A stretch of DNA of 64,000 nt. It comes from Beroe forskalii. Taxonomy: Eukaryota > Ctenophora > Nuda > Beroida > Beroidae. The notes beneath the pieces are model-generated. The model ran no database searches and had not been told where the DNA came from. It saw nothing but the letters and a program-made list of their open reading frames with translations. The translations under genes and the position numbers were made by a program. The stretch covers positions 1-64,000 of the forward strand of contig WFMF01000681.1 in assembly GCA_011033025.1 (NCBI GenBank), in the 5' to 3' direction. Below, piece by piece: positions 1 through 9,709 of this stretch (its first letter is position 1; each line of letters opens with the position of its first letter).

Positions 1-475
1 CCTACTCTGACCTACCTGGCGTCCTTGGATCCTACCTGACTCACAACCGGCGTCTCCTGATCTTACCTGACCTACTGGCGTCTCCCTGATCCTACCTGAC
101 TTACTGTGTATTGCGTTTCCTGATCCTACCTGATCTATAACTGGCATCTCATGATCCTATCTGACCTACTGGCGTCTCCTGATCCTACCTGACCTACTGG
201 CATCTGGACTGATCCTACCTGACCTACTGTAATCCGGTACTGATCCTACCTGACCCATTGGAGACTGGCGTCTCCTGATCCTACCTGACCTACATGGCGT
301 CTCCCTGATCCTACCTGACCTACTGGCATCTGGACTGATCCTACTTGACCTACTGAATCTGTACTGATCCTACCTGACCCATTGGAGACTGGCGTCTCCT
401 GATCCTACCTGACCTACTGGCGTCCCCTGATCCTACCTGACCTACTGGCGTCTCCTGATCTTGCCTAAAAGCCTA
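1..475. repeat. Minisatellite, ~28-30 bp unit
   Basis: Tandem array running off the left edge of the window. The unit reads approximately CTGATCCTACCTGACCTACT followed by GGCGTCTC or GGCATCTGGA, and I count about 15 units with variable spacers. There is no coding signal. Degenerate CTGA/CTGG-containing sequence continues for a few hundred bases past the regular part, suggesting an older decayed portion. Confidence 0.9.
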
Positions 476-1480
476 AACCACTGGTGACAACACTTATCTC
501 ATGACCCAGCTGGTACTTCTTGTCTGGCCCACTGTTAACTCTTAGTTGATCAAGTAACCCACTGGTGATTCTGACCTGATCTTCTGGCCGAATACCTCCT
601 ACATGAACCAGAGTCTAACCAGACCAGACCCTTGGCGGCAGCCTTTTGAGACTCACTTCTCCCAGTGTTACTCATTCAATCATGACTTCACACTTCAGGA
701 CACGTTTCATCAACAAGTTGACTCTCGCAAGAAGCTGGTGGCACTTGCCTGTCCCTTAGCCACAATAATAGATGACCTTGTGACTTCGTGAAAGATATGC
801 TGAGCTGTGAGCATCAATAATCAAGCCTTGCTGACTGATAAAGCCTTTATCATTGCTTGGTGACTAAGTGCCTACAAACTGGTCTTCTGGCGATCATTGT
901 GGCTGACCTTTGTCAATCATAATTGAAGCAAGAATGCTAAATTCTTAAATTGCTTTCAACTGGCCGACCTTCATCTGGTGCCGTGTTGATCCTTTCCTGC
1001 CCCCTTGTGACTCCCAGTTGACTCCCTGCAATAACTTCTCTGACCCTCTGGTGACACTTGTCTGACCTCCTCCTCATGAAGCCTTCTCCTTGACTCTTAT
1101 TTCGCCCTGAGATGCGATGTAACGCTTGGTGAATCCTTGGTACTTCGTCATCCGATCCCTGGTGAACCAAGGGCGACCTTTTGAAGGACCCTCGGGTATT
1201 GACTAACCCCTACGTGGTAATGAGTGGCCAGAGCACTCTTGTTTAGACCAGTATGGCCTGATTCGACACCTTTTGATCCTTTACTGTTCTCTAATCACTG
1301 TTGGACCAAGGTCCCGTGCTATCTTATGATTTTCTGTTGTACCTTATCAAAAAGCACTGAAGGCTCTTAAAATGCTCCTAAGATGCTAATAAAGTCCTTA
1401 AAATAGTGATTTAAGCCATCTGTAATGATTGGAAACCATTGAGTATCAATAAGAACATGTAAATAACACAAATAACACAT
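476..1480. other. Intergenic, decayed repeat flank, no gene seen
   Basis: No open frame here has family resemblance or splice context. The first half keeps faint similarity to the preceding minisatellite (repeated TGACC/CTGGTGA words). The rest is ordinary AT-rich sequence. Confidence 0.5.
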
Positions 1481-1510
1481 TGGTGTGAAATGTCCAAAAG
1501 TTCAAAAAAT

Positions 1511-1695
1511 CCAACCCAAAAAACCAAAAAAAAACCGAAAAAACCAAAAAAAACCAAAAACCAAGCCCTACCCTAAATTTGGGATCTTGGGCTTGGTTTT
1601 TTGGTTTTTTTGGTTTTTTTGTTCTAATCCCCCAGCTTGGGAGGGGCATAACCAAACTTACACGGTCGCTAACCCAAGCTTGGGAGGGGTATAAT
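1511..1695. repeat. A/C-T/G rich inverted repeat plus short direct repeat
   Basis: A CCAAAAAA-rich left arm (about 1511-1567) pairs with a GGTTTTTT-rich right arm (about 1587-1622) around a short loop, making a long imperfect hairpin. It is followed by two direct copies of CCCA(A)GCTTGGGAGGGG (about 1630 and 1672). Open frames on both strands through this segment are low-complexity shadows. Confidence 0.7.
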
Positions 1696-2153
1696 GGGTT
1701 ATATGGGAGCGAAAGCGAAATTTAAGAATATTCAAATTTGCATAATTGACTGCTAATTTTTATCATGCGACTCTTAAATTGTCCTATTTATATTATTACT
1801 ATGGACGATCATCGAACCGCCTGTTTTTTGTGTCTTGTGTTGGGAGCGAGAACTTACTCAATTAAATTTTCAATTTCTTGGCATTATGAAAATTTTATCT
1901 ATTAAAAACCATCTTATCTGAAAATTCATTTTGATGAGTATTGAGTTTCTACTTCCTTGATATAATGTTGCAGTGCATGCAGAGTGCATTATCAGTAATC
2001 AGAAAACCCTGTTCAGGCATCCCCATAATAAGTGCACGGTATATTGTTATACCTCTTGATAACCCCAATATGTGGCTGCATTAATTGCGTGTATATTGTA
2101 TTTGTTTCCTTTCTTTCATAGTACACTTTTCTTTAACTTTTGTCCGGGGGGCT

Positions 2154-2275
2154 ATGGGTAGAGAAGCAGCGTATTCTGGAGACGCCGCAGATAAGGTCGT
2201 TGTTATCAGCAGTGAAGAGGAGATCGGCAGAGAAGCAGGAGAGGAGGAGGAGAAAGAAACTAGGGATGGTTCATG
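2154..2275 (+). CDS. HVCN1: Hv1 coding exon 1 (acidic N-terminus)
   Basis: Begins MGREAAYSGDAAD and is rich in Glu (SSEEE and EEEEKE runs), as expected of an intracellular Hv1 N-terminus, which is poorly conserved. The donor ATG|GTGGGT leaves phase 2, exactly what the next exon needs. The link rests on phase and position rather than on conserved residues, so confidence is lower than for the membrane exons. Confidence 0.65.
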
Positions 2276-5200
2276 GTGGGTGTGTCTATTGTCCAACTAA
2301 TTACTCTAAATCACTGAACAATAAACGGTCTAACAATAAAATTAAATTGTGCATCTTTATAAAGGTCAGCAATCTCTGAATTGATCCATGTGCAGATTCT
2401 TCACTTGTACGACCAAGACCTTGGTGGGTTCGAATGAGTTTTTATCCTGCTTATGACAGTTCACTGCCCCCAGGTTTAGCAATCTACACGCGCATCTAGA
2501 GGAAACGTTAGAGAATCATGGTTTTCACGTGGTGATTCTGATACTCGTCATTATTGACGTTCTGATAGTCTTTGCTCAGCTCCTAGTTGACCACGACATT
2601 ATCAGTGAGTAAAGAGAACCTTAGAAGCAAGAGAACCACTTATTCGCTTTACTTGTTTTATAGTCCGTTCGCGTTGATTGGGTTACAGATGAAGATTTGA
2701 TTGATACAGTTATGACGGATGAATGACAATGTTCAAACTGCAATCCCGCTAAATATTATTTAATTTAATCGTATAATTGCCCAATTTCCAGAGGTGCATG
2801 ACGAGGAGGCAAAAGAGAAAATCGAGCATGGATTACACACAACCAGTATAGCTATACTGGCTATTTTCTTGTGTGAGGTATGTACCGTATCAAACTTTAA
2901 TTTCATGCAAATAAAACTTACCACATAAAACTACCGTGCACAAAATAAATCATATCAGTTTTTGACCGAAAGTGCTACAGCGGGTCCCGCACTCCCGCCC
3001 ATTCAAAGTCGTTTACTAGCGTCGAAATGATATCAAAGTTTTCATGGATGATCATAATCATGATAAAGTTTACGGCATAAATAGCATCTGAAAATAAATA
3101 GGTTGAGTTCTCAAAACACTTCCCCTGTGTAATGATGTGATTTTGGCCTGGGGCATTCACCTTGGAGTTTTCCCTGGTGAATGTGCAGATCGTATTCTGA
3201 ATACGCTTTCGTCAAGAGTTTCTGAATTCTCGAGGTGAAGTCTGTCACAGACTCTCCTAATCTTTGAGGTAGAGTAGTCATGGATGATCTTAGTATTCTG
3301 CTCTCTGTTGTTGGAAACAGAGCCTCCTCATACGCTGAGACCAACAGATTAGACTTCTGTTGGGAGTTTAGGGGGACCGACTTCAACCTACGGAACGTGT
3401 TGTCGTCTTGAATTAAGGAAAGTAGTACGAGGTGTAAGTTCTTCTCATGCTGGTCAAGCCTACTTAGTGTAACGTAGTACTTGATTCTCTCGAAGAAGAG
3501 ACTGATATCATCTCGCTGAGTGTAAACTTGTGGTTTGATAAAGTTGAATGAAGACGCTCTAGGGATGAAGAGGTCCTGATGAAGTGAAGTAGGCTCTGAT
3601 ATAATACGATGGGCTTCGTTGTTGGAAGCTTGACCAGGTATTGGGAGATGAAATTCGTCCAACTGAGGAGTGGGGTGGCGAGATGGTGCGCGGACAAAAC
3701 CCCACCCGGACAAAACCCCACCTTAGAGCACAAATTGCACGAAAGGGACGCTCGTGCGTAATCCTGTGACGCAATGTTACGGTTAGGGTTAGGACGTATG
3801 GTTCGCACGAACGTTCCCATCGCGCAATTTGTGCTCTAAGGTGGGGTTTTGTCCTACCATCGGCGAGATGAGTGCTGGGAGTCCTGAAGAACCGCAGGCT
3901 CGGTCTGGCTGGGTATGGGTAAATTAAATTCATCCAATTGCAATCGAGGCAGGATGCGTTGAGGATTGTCTCGTGAACTTGAAGTAAGATTGTCTTGTGT
4001 GGTGTTGATGGCCAACTTCTCAAGTTCCTCCTCTAAAGTGAGTAATTCCAGTTCTTTGGTGCATCTTTCTCTGTATTCCATATTGGTGTCTGTTAAGGAT
4101 TTCTTTGTCTGTGCTATGTCTAGTTGCAGCTGGGTTCGTCTGAGAGCTTTAGTCAGACCTTAATTTCTCTTTCCGCATCCTCATCTTGAGGACAGGACAT
4201 GCTGCTAGTTCTGCTGAGTGATAATCTACTTAATTAAGAGTCCACCAGATAGAGGAAACGCGAACTGAGCGGGGCAGGGCGATATCCAAGAGATTCAACA
4301 ACACAGAGAGACTAGCAGTGTATTGGAAATGTAAAAGTCAAAAGACCCCCGTACGCACGTGCCAGCGGACTCGGGCCTGAGTGCTCCTTTATAAATAAAA
4401 ACGTGACTACGACGCGCGCCGCCGCGCCGGAACAGATGATACCATACATCCGTGCGCGGCGTAGTCAGGAGCAAACAGGCCTTCATCCGCTGACCCGTGC
4501 AGGTACGGGTCAGGGCGTTAGGCATAACACGACCATAGACCAAACAGGCGATATCCCGGTACGTCTCCCATATAAACGGGAGCCTTCATTATCTATGACA
4601 ATGACGTCACTCAGAAAAATATAATTAAGCGCACCTAGCGCTTTAAGGACAAGGGTTAGGGTCAGGATTTGTTGGGGGGGGCGACCCCCATAAACCCCCG
4701 ATGGATATCGAAAAATGGCAAATGGGGGTTTAATTTTTGGGGGTTTATGGGGGCTTAATTTAGTTAAATTTTGCTGTTTTATGACTGATTTTGTTCACGA
4801 TTTTTGGCATTTTACGGAATGGTACCATTTTTTGTTGACGATTTTTGGCCTTTTTTTTTTGAAATGGTACCATTTTTTGTTGATGAATTTCGGCCCTTTT
4901 CTGAAATGGTACCATTTTTTCAGTGATTTTCAAGCCTTTTTTGAAATGGTACCATTTTCTGTTGCGCATTTTCGAACCTTTCCTAAAATGGTACCATTTT
5001 CGGCCATTTTTTGAAATGGTACCATTTTTTGTTGGCGATTTTCAAGCCTTTTCTGAAATGGTACCATTTTTTGTTGACGATTTTTGGCCCTATTTTGAAA
5101 TGGTACCAATTTTCATTGAAGATTTTCGACCTTTTTCTGGAAAATTAAACCCCCATAAACCCCCAAGTGGATATCGATAAAGGCAAATGGGGGTTAAATT

Positions 5201-8018
5201 TTTGGGGGTTTATGGGGTTGGCCCCCCCTTGTTAGGGTTAGGATTAAGGTTAGGGTTTTGGTTAGGCCTATGGTGAGGTTTAGGATACAGAAAAATTGAC
5301 GTTTAGATCTGTGACGTCACTCAGAGCCGTTTATATGGGAGAGATACCGATATCCCACCATGCACCACACTTTTTCCATTTTCCTTGTCTGACGTCGTTT
5401 GCCAGACGTTGCCTGCCCCATTTTAATTTTCTGCGAGTCGGGGCGCGCGCGCGAGGGGGCCAGGCAACGCCTGCAGCCTGGCAAGACGTCGTCAGTTCGA
5501 CGCACAGTTCATTGTCAGGCGTTGCCTGACCCCTTGCGCGCTAAGCGCGCGCTCCCCGACTAGGACTTTTAAATAAAAGTTGAAATAATGAGTGAGAGTC
5601 TGACGACGTCCGAGAAACAATTTACAATTTAATGTCAGATACATTATTTATACTAGTCGGTTCCCGTCCTACGGACGGCGAATGATGGCAGCCGCATGAG
5701 CTAACAGCCACATGTCCCTTTGACAGTGATTTGACCGTGCGAGTTTGGAGGGGAAATTCGAAACTTTAATTTCTGCAAAAAAAAAACTTCCCACGCTCCC
5801 AACGGTAACCCAATATTGCCGACAATATTCTCAAAACCTTTACTCATCATAAGCAACTCCATAGCGAAGGAATTTTGAAAAAATTCGAAAATCTATTTTT
5901 TTGTGAAAAAAGGGCGTGGCCTCCCACGGCCCTTAGGGTGACCCAATAATTCGGACAAAATTCTCAAAACTTTTATTCATCATAAGATTAAGCAACTTGA
6001 TGGCGAAGGAATTTTGAAAAAATTCGAAAGTTTAATTTTTGCGAAAAAAAGGGCGTGGCCCCCCACGCCCCTCAGGGTGACCGAATAATTCGGACAAAAT
6101 TCTCAAAATTTCTATTCGTCATAAGCAACTCAATGGAGAAAGAATTTTGAAAAAATTCGAAAGTTTAATTTTTGCGAAAAAAAGGGCGTGGCCTCCCACG
6201 CCCCTCAGGGTGACCCAATAATTCGGACAAAATTCTCAAAATTTTTATTCATCATAAGCAACTCAATGGCGAAAGAATTTTTGAAAAATTCGAAAGTTTA
6301 ATTTTTGCGAAAAAAAGGGCGTGGCCCCCCACGCCCCTCAGGGTGGCCGAAAAAATTTCTCATTATTTTTCTGATTTATTACTAAGTTTTTGCAACACGA
6401 CTAAAAGTAAACATAATTTCGTTGCCTACCTGAAATTGCTAACGCCTGCCAACCACATATATATATATATATATATATATAGTTTAAATTTCATCAGTAC
6501 TCAAATGAGACAACATTTAGGATGTCTGTAACTTCGAATTGTGCAATCTTCTGTGGATCATTATAGCTAAAAGACAATGTAACAAATTAGTAAAAACATA
6601 CTGATACAAAATATAACTGGAAAAGTCAAGTGATGACGTACGGTCAGAGCACAAATTACAACGGTTATAACAATCTCAATGAATCTAAATACATCAAAAG
6701 GAATAACTTACAATATCAATGAATTTCTAACAACTAAAAGCATACAATATCAAATTATAACTACATCCTGAAAACATCAAACTTGAATACATCTGAAAAC
6801 TGAATTGAATAAATTAGAATCAATAAATTAGTAAACGAATATAAAAGAATTAGTAGAATACCACATGCAATACATGAAATATTGACCTGCAGATTGAAAA
6901 TAACAAACAAATTTTAGAGAGTACTGATAGAAGGGATTTAGGAATGCTCTGTTGCCTATCTACAGTCATGGGATTATTTGCCTTGTGCACGCTTATTGGC
7001 TATTATGCGTTCATTACGTATGTTCAGCCCTCCATCTGATTCGAAAGTTTTAAGTTGGTGCTGCCAATAAGCTTCTTTTTTGCTAAGTTTGTTAGTGATG
7101 CTTTCAGGTGTATCCCATGGCTCAGGCTTAACCTTATCTACAAGTGTGACCTTAAGCTCTAATGCTAGGGTAGCATTGTACTGTGCTTGGTTGTCTATCC
7201 TAAATTTATGGGCCTTGTCTTGATTATAGTGAACAGCTACCCTACAACTATTTACGTTTTTCTTAATGTGGCTTTTATGATTATTATATATATATATATA
7301 TATATTAACAACACGCATTATATATAGTAAGATAAGATTTAAAATTTTCGAGTCGTGGCGTGAGCTCGAGAGGGTCAGGCAACGTACCTGAGTCGCCTGA
7401 AAAACCTTTCCCGTACATCAACATGGCGCTGCGCGATCGGAAATTTCAGAAGAATTCTCATTTCTCGAGGTGGTGACACCTGCCTATCCCTGTTTCAGCT
7501 TGGCTTTGTCTGAGCCCTTTCCGCCTTCGGCGGGCGCGAAGCGTGCGCGTCCGCCGAAATTGGAAAATGCGAAACGGACAAGTTATTAAAATTAAATTTA
7601 ATCTACGTGCGCGTCTTTTACTTTTCAATTTCTTGCACGACGTAATCAATCGTCCACGGCTCAATTACCGTGCACTACAACTGGTCATTGTCAGGCAACG
7701 TCCGTCGACTACCGAGTTAAACTTAAAAAATAGCCTTTAGAGAGTTAGAAGTTCACGGTCGGACCCTCTCTCTTGTGTATCTTTTCGAATCATCTAACCC
7801 AGCAAAATATAACAATTCTGACAATCGCCCACATTCCCCTCAGCTAGCTATCAAGGTGTTCGTGTACCGGCGGCGTTTCCTGGGCAAGTACTGCGAGCTG
7901 TTCGACGGAGTGGTGGTCGTGATATCCTTCATTCTAGACATCATCCCGACCCTCGGGACCACGGAGGCAGAGCTCATCATCGTAGCTAGGCTCTGGAGGG
8001 TGGCCAGAATAGTGAACG
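2154..8018 (+). CDS. HVCN1: Voltage-gated proton channel Hv1, exons 1-4 (C-terminus not found)
   Basis: Hv1 is a plasma-membrane channel with a voltage-sensor domain and no separate pore domain; it extrudes protons. Joining 2154-2275, 2474-2604, 2792-2877 and 7844-8018 keeps one frame with consistent phases (2, 1, 0) and GT/AG sites, giving about 171 residues. Order: acidic cytoplasmic N-terminus; S1 with the pore Asp in IIDVLIV (human D112 position); S2 ending IFLCE-LAIK, with Phe, Glu and Lys at the human F150, E153 and K157 positions; S3 with FILDI; S4 RLWRVARIVNG with three Arg at i, i+3, i+6 and the following Asn. Known family biology ends there. The last exon should encode the end of S4 and the C-terminal coiled coil; I could not find it before or after the element starting at 8042. 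The start is the first ATG of the frame (2154); an upstream TTG in frame is not needed. Confidence 0.93.
2474..2604 (+). CDS. HVCN1: Hv1 coding exon 2 (S1)
   Basis: Acceptor CCCCAG|GTTTAG and donor ATCA|GTGAGT. Encodes FSNLHAHLEETLENHGF and then the hydrophobic S1 helix HVVILILVIIDVLIVFAQLL. The Asp in the middle of S1 is the proton-selectivity residue in characterised Hv1 channels. Length 131 bases, phase 2 in and phase 1 out. Confidence 0.92.
2792..2877 (+). CDS. HVCN1: Hv1 coding exon 3 (S1-S2 loop and S2)
   Basis: Acceptor TTTCCAG|AGGTGC and donor GAG|GTATGT. Encodes a charged loop (KVHDEEAKEKIEHG) and the start of S2 (SIAILAIFLCE). The Phe and Glu match the charge-transfer-centre positions of Hv1. 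Joins in phase 0 to the 7844 exon across a ~5 kb intron filled with repeats. Confidence 0.92.
2950..3100. repeat. Fragment related to a foldback repeat
   Basis: Contains GACCGAAAGTGCT and a following stretch with the same word order as the foldback element at 48030-48690 (CCGAAAGTGCT then GATACCGAAATTCGCATGGA-like sequence). Diverged; edges uncertain. It lies in the large Hv1 intron. Confidence 0.4.
3111..4201 (-). pseudogene. Retrotransposon gag-like fragment, frameshifted and interrupted
   Basis: Read on the - strand from about 4201: a short Met-started segment, a frameshift near 4161, a charged coiled-coil (TNMEYRERCTKELELLTLEE), and then the motif LQLDEFNLPIP. After an inserted MITE (3708-3854) a second copy of that motif (PQLDEFHLPIP) leads into a helical block (DISLFFERIKYYVTLSRLDQ ... 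SVTDFTSRIQKLL) ending at a stop at 3111. A helical block of this kind with about 40 residues between LFFERI and the RLGESVTDF segment resembles gag of Ty3-like LTR retrotransposons. No protease, reverse transcriptase, LTRs or zinc knuckle were found, so this is a dead fragment. The tandem QLDEF motif suggests an internal duplication. Confidence 0.6.
3708..3854. mobile_element. 147-bp MITE with 31-bp perfect terminal inverted repeats
   Basis: Ends are GGACAAAACCCCACCTTAGA... and its exact complement for 31 bases, continuing imperfectly inwards. The interior carries a short TTAGGG-like run. A partial extra copy of the left terminus sits just outside (3691-3707). It disrupts the gag-like frame described above, so it inserted after that frame arrived. 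A clean target duplication is not evident because the flanks are themselves repeated. Confidence 0.8.
4202..4534. other. No gene seen
   Basis: Non-coding sequence with several CG-rich words (CGCGCCGCCGCGCC near 4418). Open frames on both strands are short and overlap each other, with no family resemblance. Confidence 0.4.
4535..5365. repeat. Nested inverted-repeat element (outer arms)
   Basis: The left arm (about 4548-4615: GATATCCCGGTA, CTCCCATATAAACGG, GTGACGTCACTCAGA in complement) is mirrored at 5310-5362 (GTGACGTCACTCAGAGCCGT, TTATATGGGAGAGATACC, GATATCCC). TTAGGG-like telomeric words lie just inside both arms (4652-4672 and 5229-5262). The inner element at 4671-5230 occupies the middle. 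No coding capacity. Confidence 0.65.
4671..5230. repeat. Inner foldback element with GGTACC minisatellite core
   Basis: Both ends consist of mirrored blocks built from CCCCCATAAACCCCC, GATATCGA and AAATGGGGGTTTAA, flanked by G/C runs. Between them is an array of about eight units with the invariant palindrome AAATGGTACCATTTT spaced 28-58 bases apart. Every unit carries a KpnI site (GGTACC). Open frames here are repeat artefacts. Confidence 0.8.
5385..5625. repeat. GACGTC/CAGGCGTTGCCTG dispersed repeat
   Basis: Contains inverted copies of TGACGTCGT(T) and GCCAGACGTTGCC, an alternating CG run (GGCGCGCGCGCGAG), and GTCAGGCGTTGCCTGACCCC followed by more CG alternation and GTCTGACGACGTC. A second copy of the same word order is at 41225-41310, and fragments (CAGGCAACG) lie at 7373-7700. 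This is probably a short non-autonomous element. Confidence 0.6.
5780..6345. repeat. Tandem repeat, ~130-bp unit, four copies
   Basis: Each unit reads: TTCTCAAAA, ATTCATCATAAGCAACT, a GAATTTTGAAAAAATTCGAA palindrome, TTTTTGCGAAAAAAAGGGCG, and a GGGCGTGGCC-CCCACGCCC hairpin followed by CTCAGGGTGACC. The unit spacing is about 129-135 bases. Confidence 0.85.
6456..6481. repeat. (AT)n microsatellite
   Basis: Pure TA dinucleotide tract of about 13 repeats. A second (AT)n tract of about 11 repeats lies at 7284-7306, next to the open end of the GIY-YIG-like fragment. Confidence 0.9.
6482..6973. other. AT-rich, no gene seen
   Basis: About 490 bases of AT-rich sequence with no open frame and no strong repeat. 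It may be the 3' flank of the retroelement fragment that follows on the - strand. Confidence 0.4.
6974..7318 (-). pseudogene. GIY-YIG-endonuclease-like retroelement C-terminal fragment
   Basis: The frame shows KKNVNSCRVAVHYNQD, then about 50 residues ending KKEAYWQHQLKTF followed by GLNIRNERI and a stop. The order VA-H-N ... (R/K)E-x-x-W-x-x-x-L-K-T ... GLN is what I know from the C-terminal GIY-YIG endonuclease segment of Penelope-like and some other retroelements. The 5' side dissolves into an (AT)n tract, and no reverse transcriptase is visible. This is a truncated, probably dead copy. It could instead be a stand-alone GIY-YIG remnant. Confidence 0.5.
7340..7740. repeat. Dispersed repeat fragments with CAGGCAACG words
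   Basis: Shares GTCAGGCAACG, CGCGCG and GACGTAATC-like words with the element at 5385-5625, but is broken up. It lies in the Hv1 intron, close upstream of exon 4. No coding signal. Confidence 0.35.
7844..8018 (+). CDS. HVCN1: Hv1 coding exon 4 (end of S2, S3, S4)
   Basis: Acceptor CCCCTCAG|CTAGCT and donor AACG|GTAAGT. Encodes LAIKVFVYRRRFLGKYCELF, then S3 (VVVVISFILDI), a short acidic loop, and S4 RLWRVARIVNG. The donor lies only 23 bases before the end of a 4.7-kb transposon insertion (8042). Leaves phase 1, so the missing exon must start with two bases completing a Gly codon. Confidence 0.95.
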
Positions 8019-8922
8019 GTAAGTCACAGGGCATGGGTACTAGTCTAGTCAGTTAAGGGCTGAGGTCTGCAACGTCTTGAAACAAAATAATGACCGGTTC
8101 AGAGATGTTGTTTTAGGCCTCCTGATTGCAAATCCGGAGAGACCCAATTTTGTTAGGTGGTGGAACATGGCGCAATTATGCCATTTTGGCGCCATGGCCG
8201 AAAAATACTAACTTTTGATAGGAAGGTCGTAGAGACTCCATTTTTAGCTTAAAAAGAACCGCAATGGCCATGTTTATATACGACTTGTTAATAAACATAT
8301 GCCCTAAAACGCTCACAAACCGAGTTATGGGCGAAAAACTGTTTTTAGCCCATACGCGGGCTTGAAATCGGCGATTTTCTAAACTCGCGTCAGGAAGGTC
8401 GTAGAAACTCCATTTTTAGCCTAAAAGAATCGCAATGGCCATGTTTATATACGACTTGTGTATAAGCATATGCCCTAAAACGCTCACAAACCGAGTTATG
8501 GGCGAAAAACTGTTTTAGCCCATACGTGGGCTTGAAATCGGCGATTTTCTTAACTCGGGTCAGGAAGGTTGTAGAAACTCCATTTTTAGCTTAAAAGAAT
8601 CGCAATGGCCATGTTTATATACGACTTGTTAATAAGCATATGCCCTAAAACGCTCACAAACCGAGTTATGGGCGAAAAACTGTTTTAAGCCCACACCCAG
8701 GCTTGAAATCATCATCAAAAAGTAATAATGTGTAAAGGGATATTTGGAGGGTTCAAACAATTTTCTAATATCAGGTCATAAACTTGAAGTATTTGAAAAT
8801 GATGTAAAGTAAATATTGAAGCATGATTATATTGACACATGGAAAAAGTCACTATAATGATATGTTACTACATAATCTGTATCTAAGAATGATAAGTGTC
8901 TTCGCACTCCATCCATAGAATG

Positions 8923-9513
8923 CTAAGCTGTCAATATGTTGCACTTTCCTTTGCAGCCACATCTGAGTAAACACACCTTGCCAGACTTTGTACAGGAACA
9001 TGTTTCACATTTGGCTGACCGACACTTGCAGCACTTTATCAGGTCATTCAAGAGGTTACAGGTGACCTCTGACCCTTCTGTCCATGTGGCGGTGATGGAA
9101 CCCTCAGAGATGCTCCATCCCATTTCAGCAAGGTTTGTGCAATCGTTTTGAGAAAACGTGTTTCCCCATACCCAACCAGCTTGGTAAGATGCTCGAAGAA
9201 CATGGAGCCTTAAGCTGCTAGTTGTGGGAGGTAGTTCCCTCAGATCATCAGTTGTCATCGTCAGAAACTTATCAAGGCGGAGATGACCTAGCTTTGAAAC
9301 AGATGAGGATCCATAGAAGAAGCACACAAACCTTTCAATGAGCGACAGACATCTGGAAATTGTCTCCATGGTAGGTTGCCATGACAATTGTTGGAAACAA
9401 GCTGTCAAATCTTCTTGTTTAGGGAACGATGCCCATGAGCCCATGATTTGTCCTTTATTGTGTCTGAAAAAGGAAGCAGTGGAATCACAGCCACTGAGGG
9501 CATGGGAAAACAA
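8923..9513 (-). pseudogene. PIN-like/CXC protein, 3' portion, left arm of copy A
   Basis: 196-residue open frame starting at MFSHALSGCDSTASFF. The HALSGCD(S/T) motif followed by a Lys/Gly segment is typical of the second half of a FEN1/XPG-like PIN nuclease domain found in many repetitive animal gene families. The C-terminus carries a Tesmin/TSO1-like CXC cysteine cluster with spacing CxC-x4-C-x2-CxC-x6-C-x3-CxC-x3-C, ending in a stop. The upstream half with the catalytic VDSD is missing from this arm. Nearly identical to the other five copies in the window. Confidence 0.75.
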
Positions 9514-9514
9514 T

Positions 9515-9554
9515 AAGAGCCGATTGTCTGCTTCTTCTAGCAGACAATCGGCTT
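9515..9554. repeat. Central hairpin of copy A
   Basis: AGCCGATTGTCTGC, an 8-base loop (TTCTTCTA), then GCAGACAATCGGCT: a perfect 14-bp stem at the symmetry centre of the element. Copy B has the same hairpin with the loop inverted, and copy C has only the first arm. Confidence 0.85.
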
Positions 9555-9709
9555 TGAGTGTGTTTTCAAGTCAGACCGTTGTGCGACAACTTTGCTTACC
9601 AGGAACATTTTTATTTATGATTATTCTATGTTTATATGTCTGACATTACGTTATTTTGTAATTTGACATTGTATATTATATTTCTATTTCTATTTCTATT
9701 TCATATACA

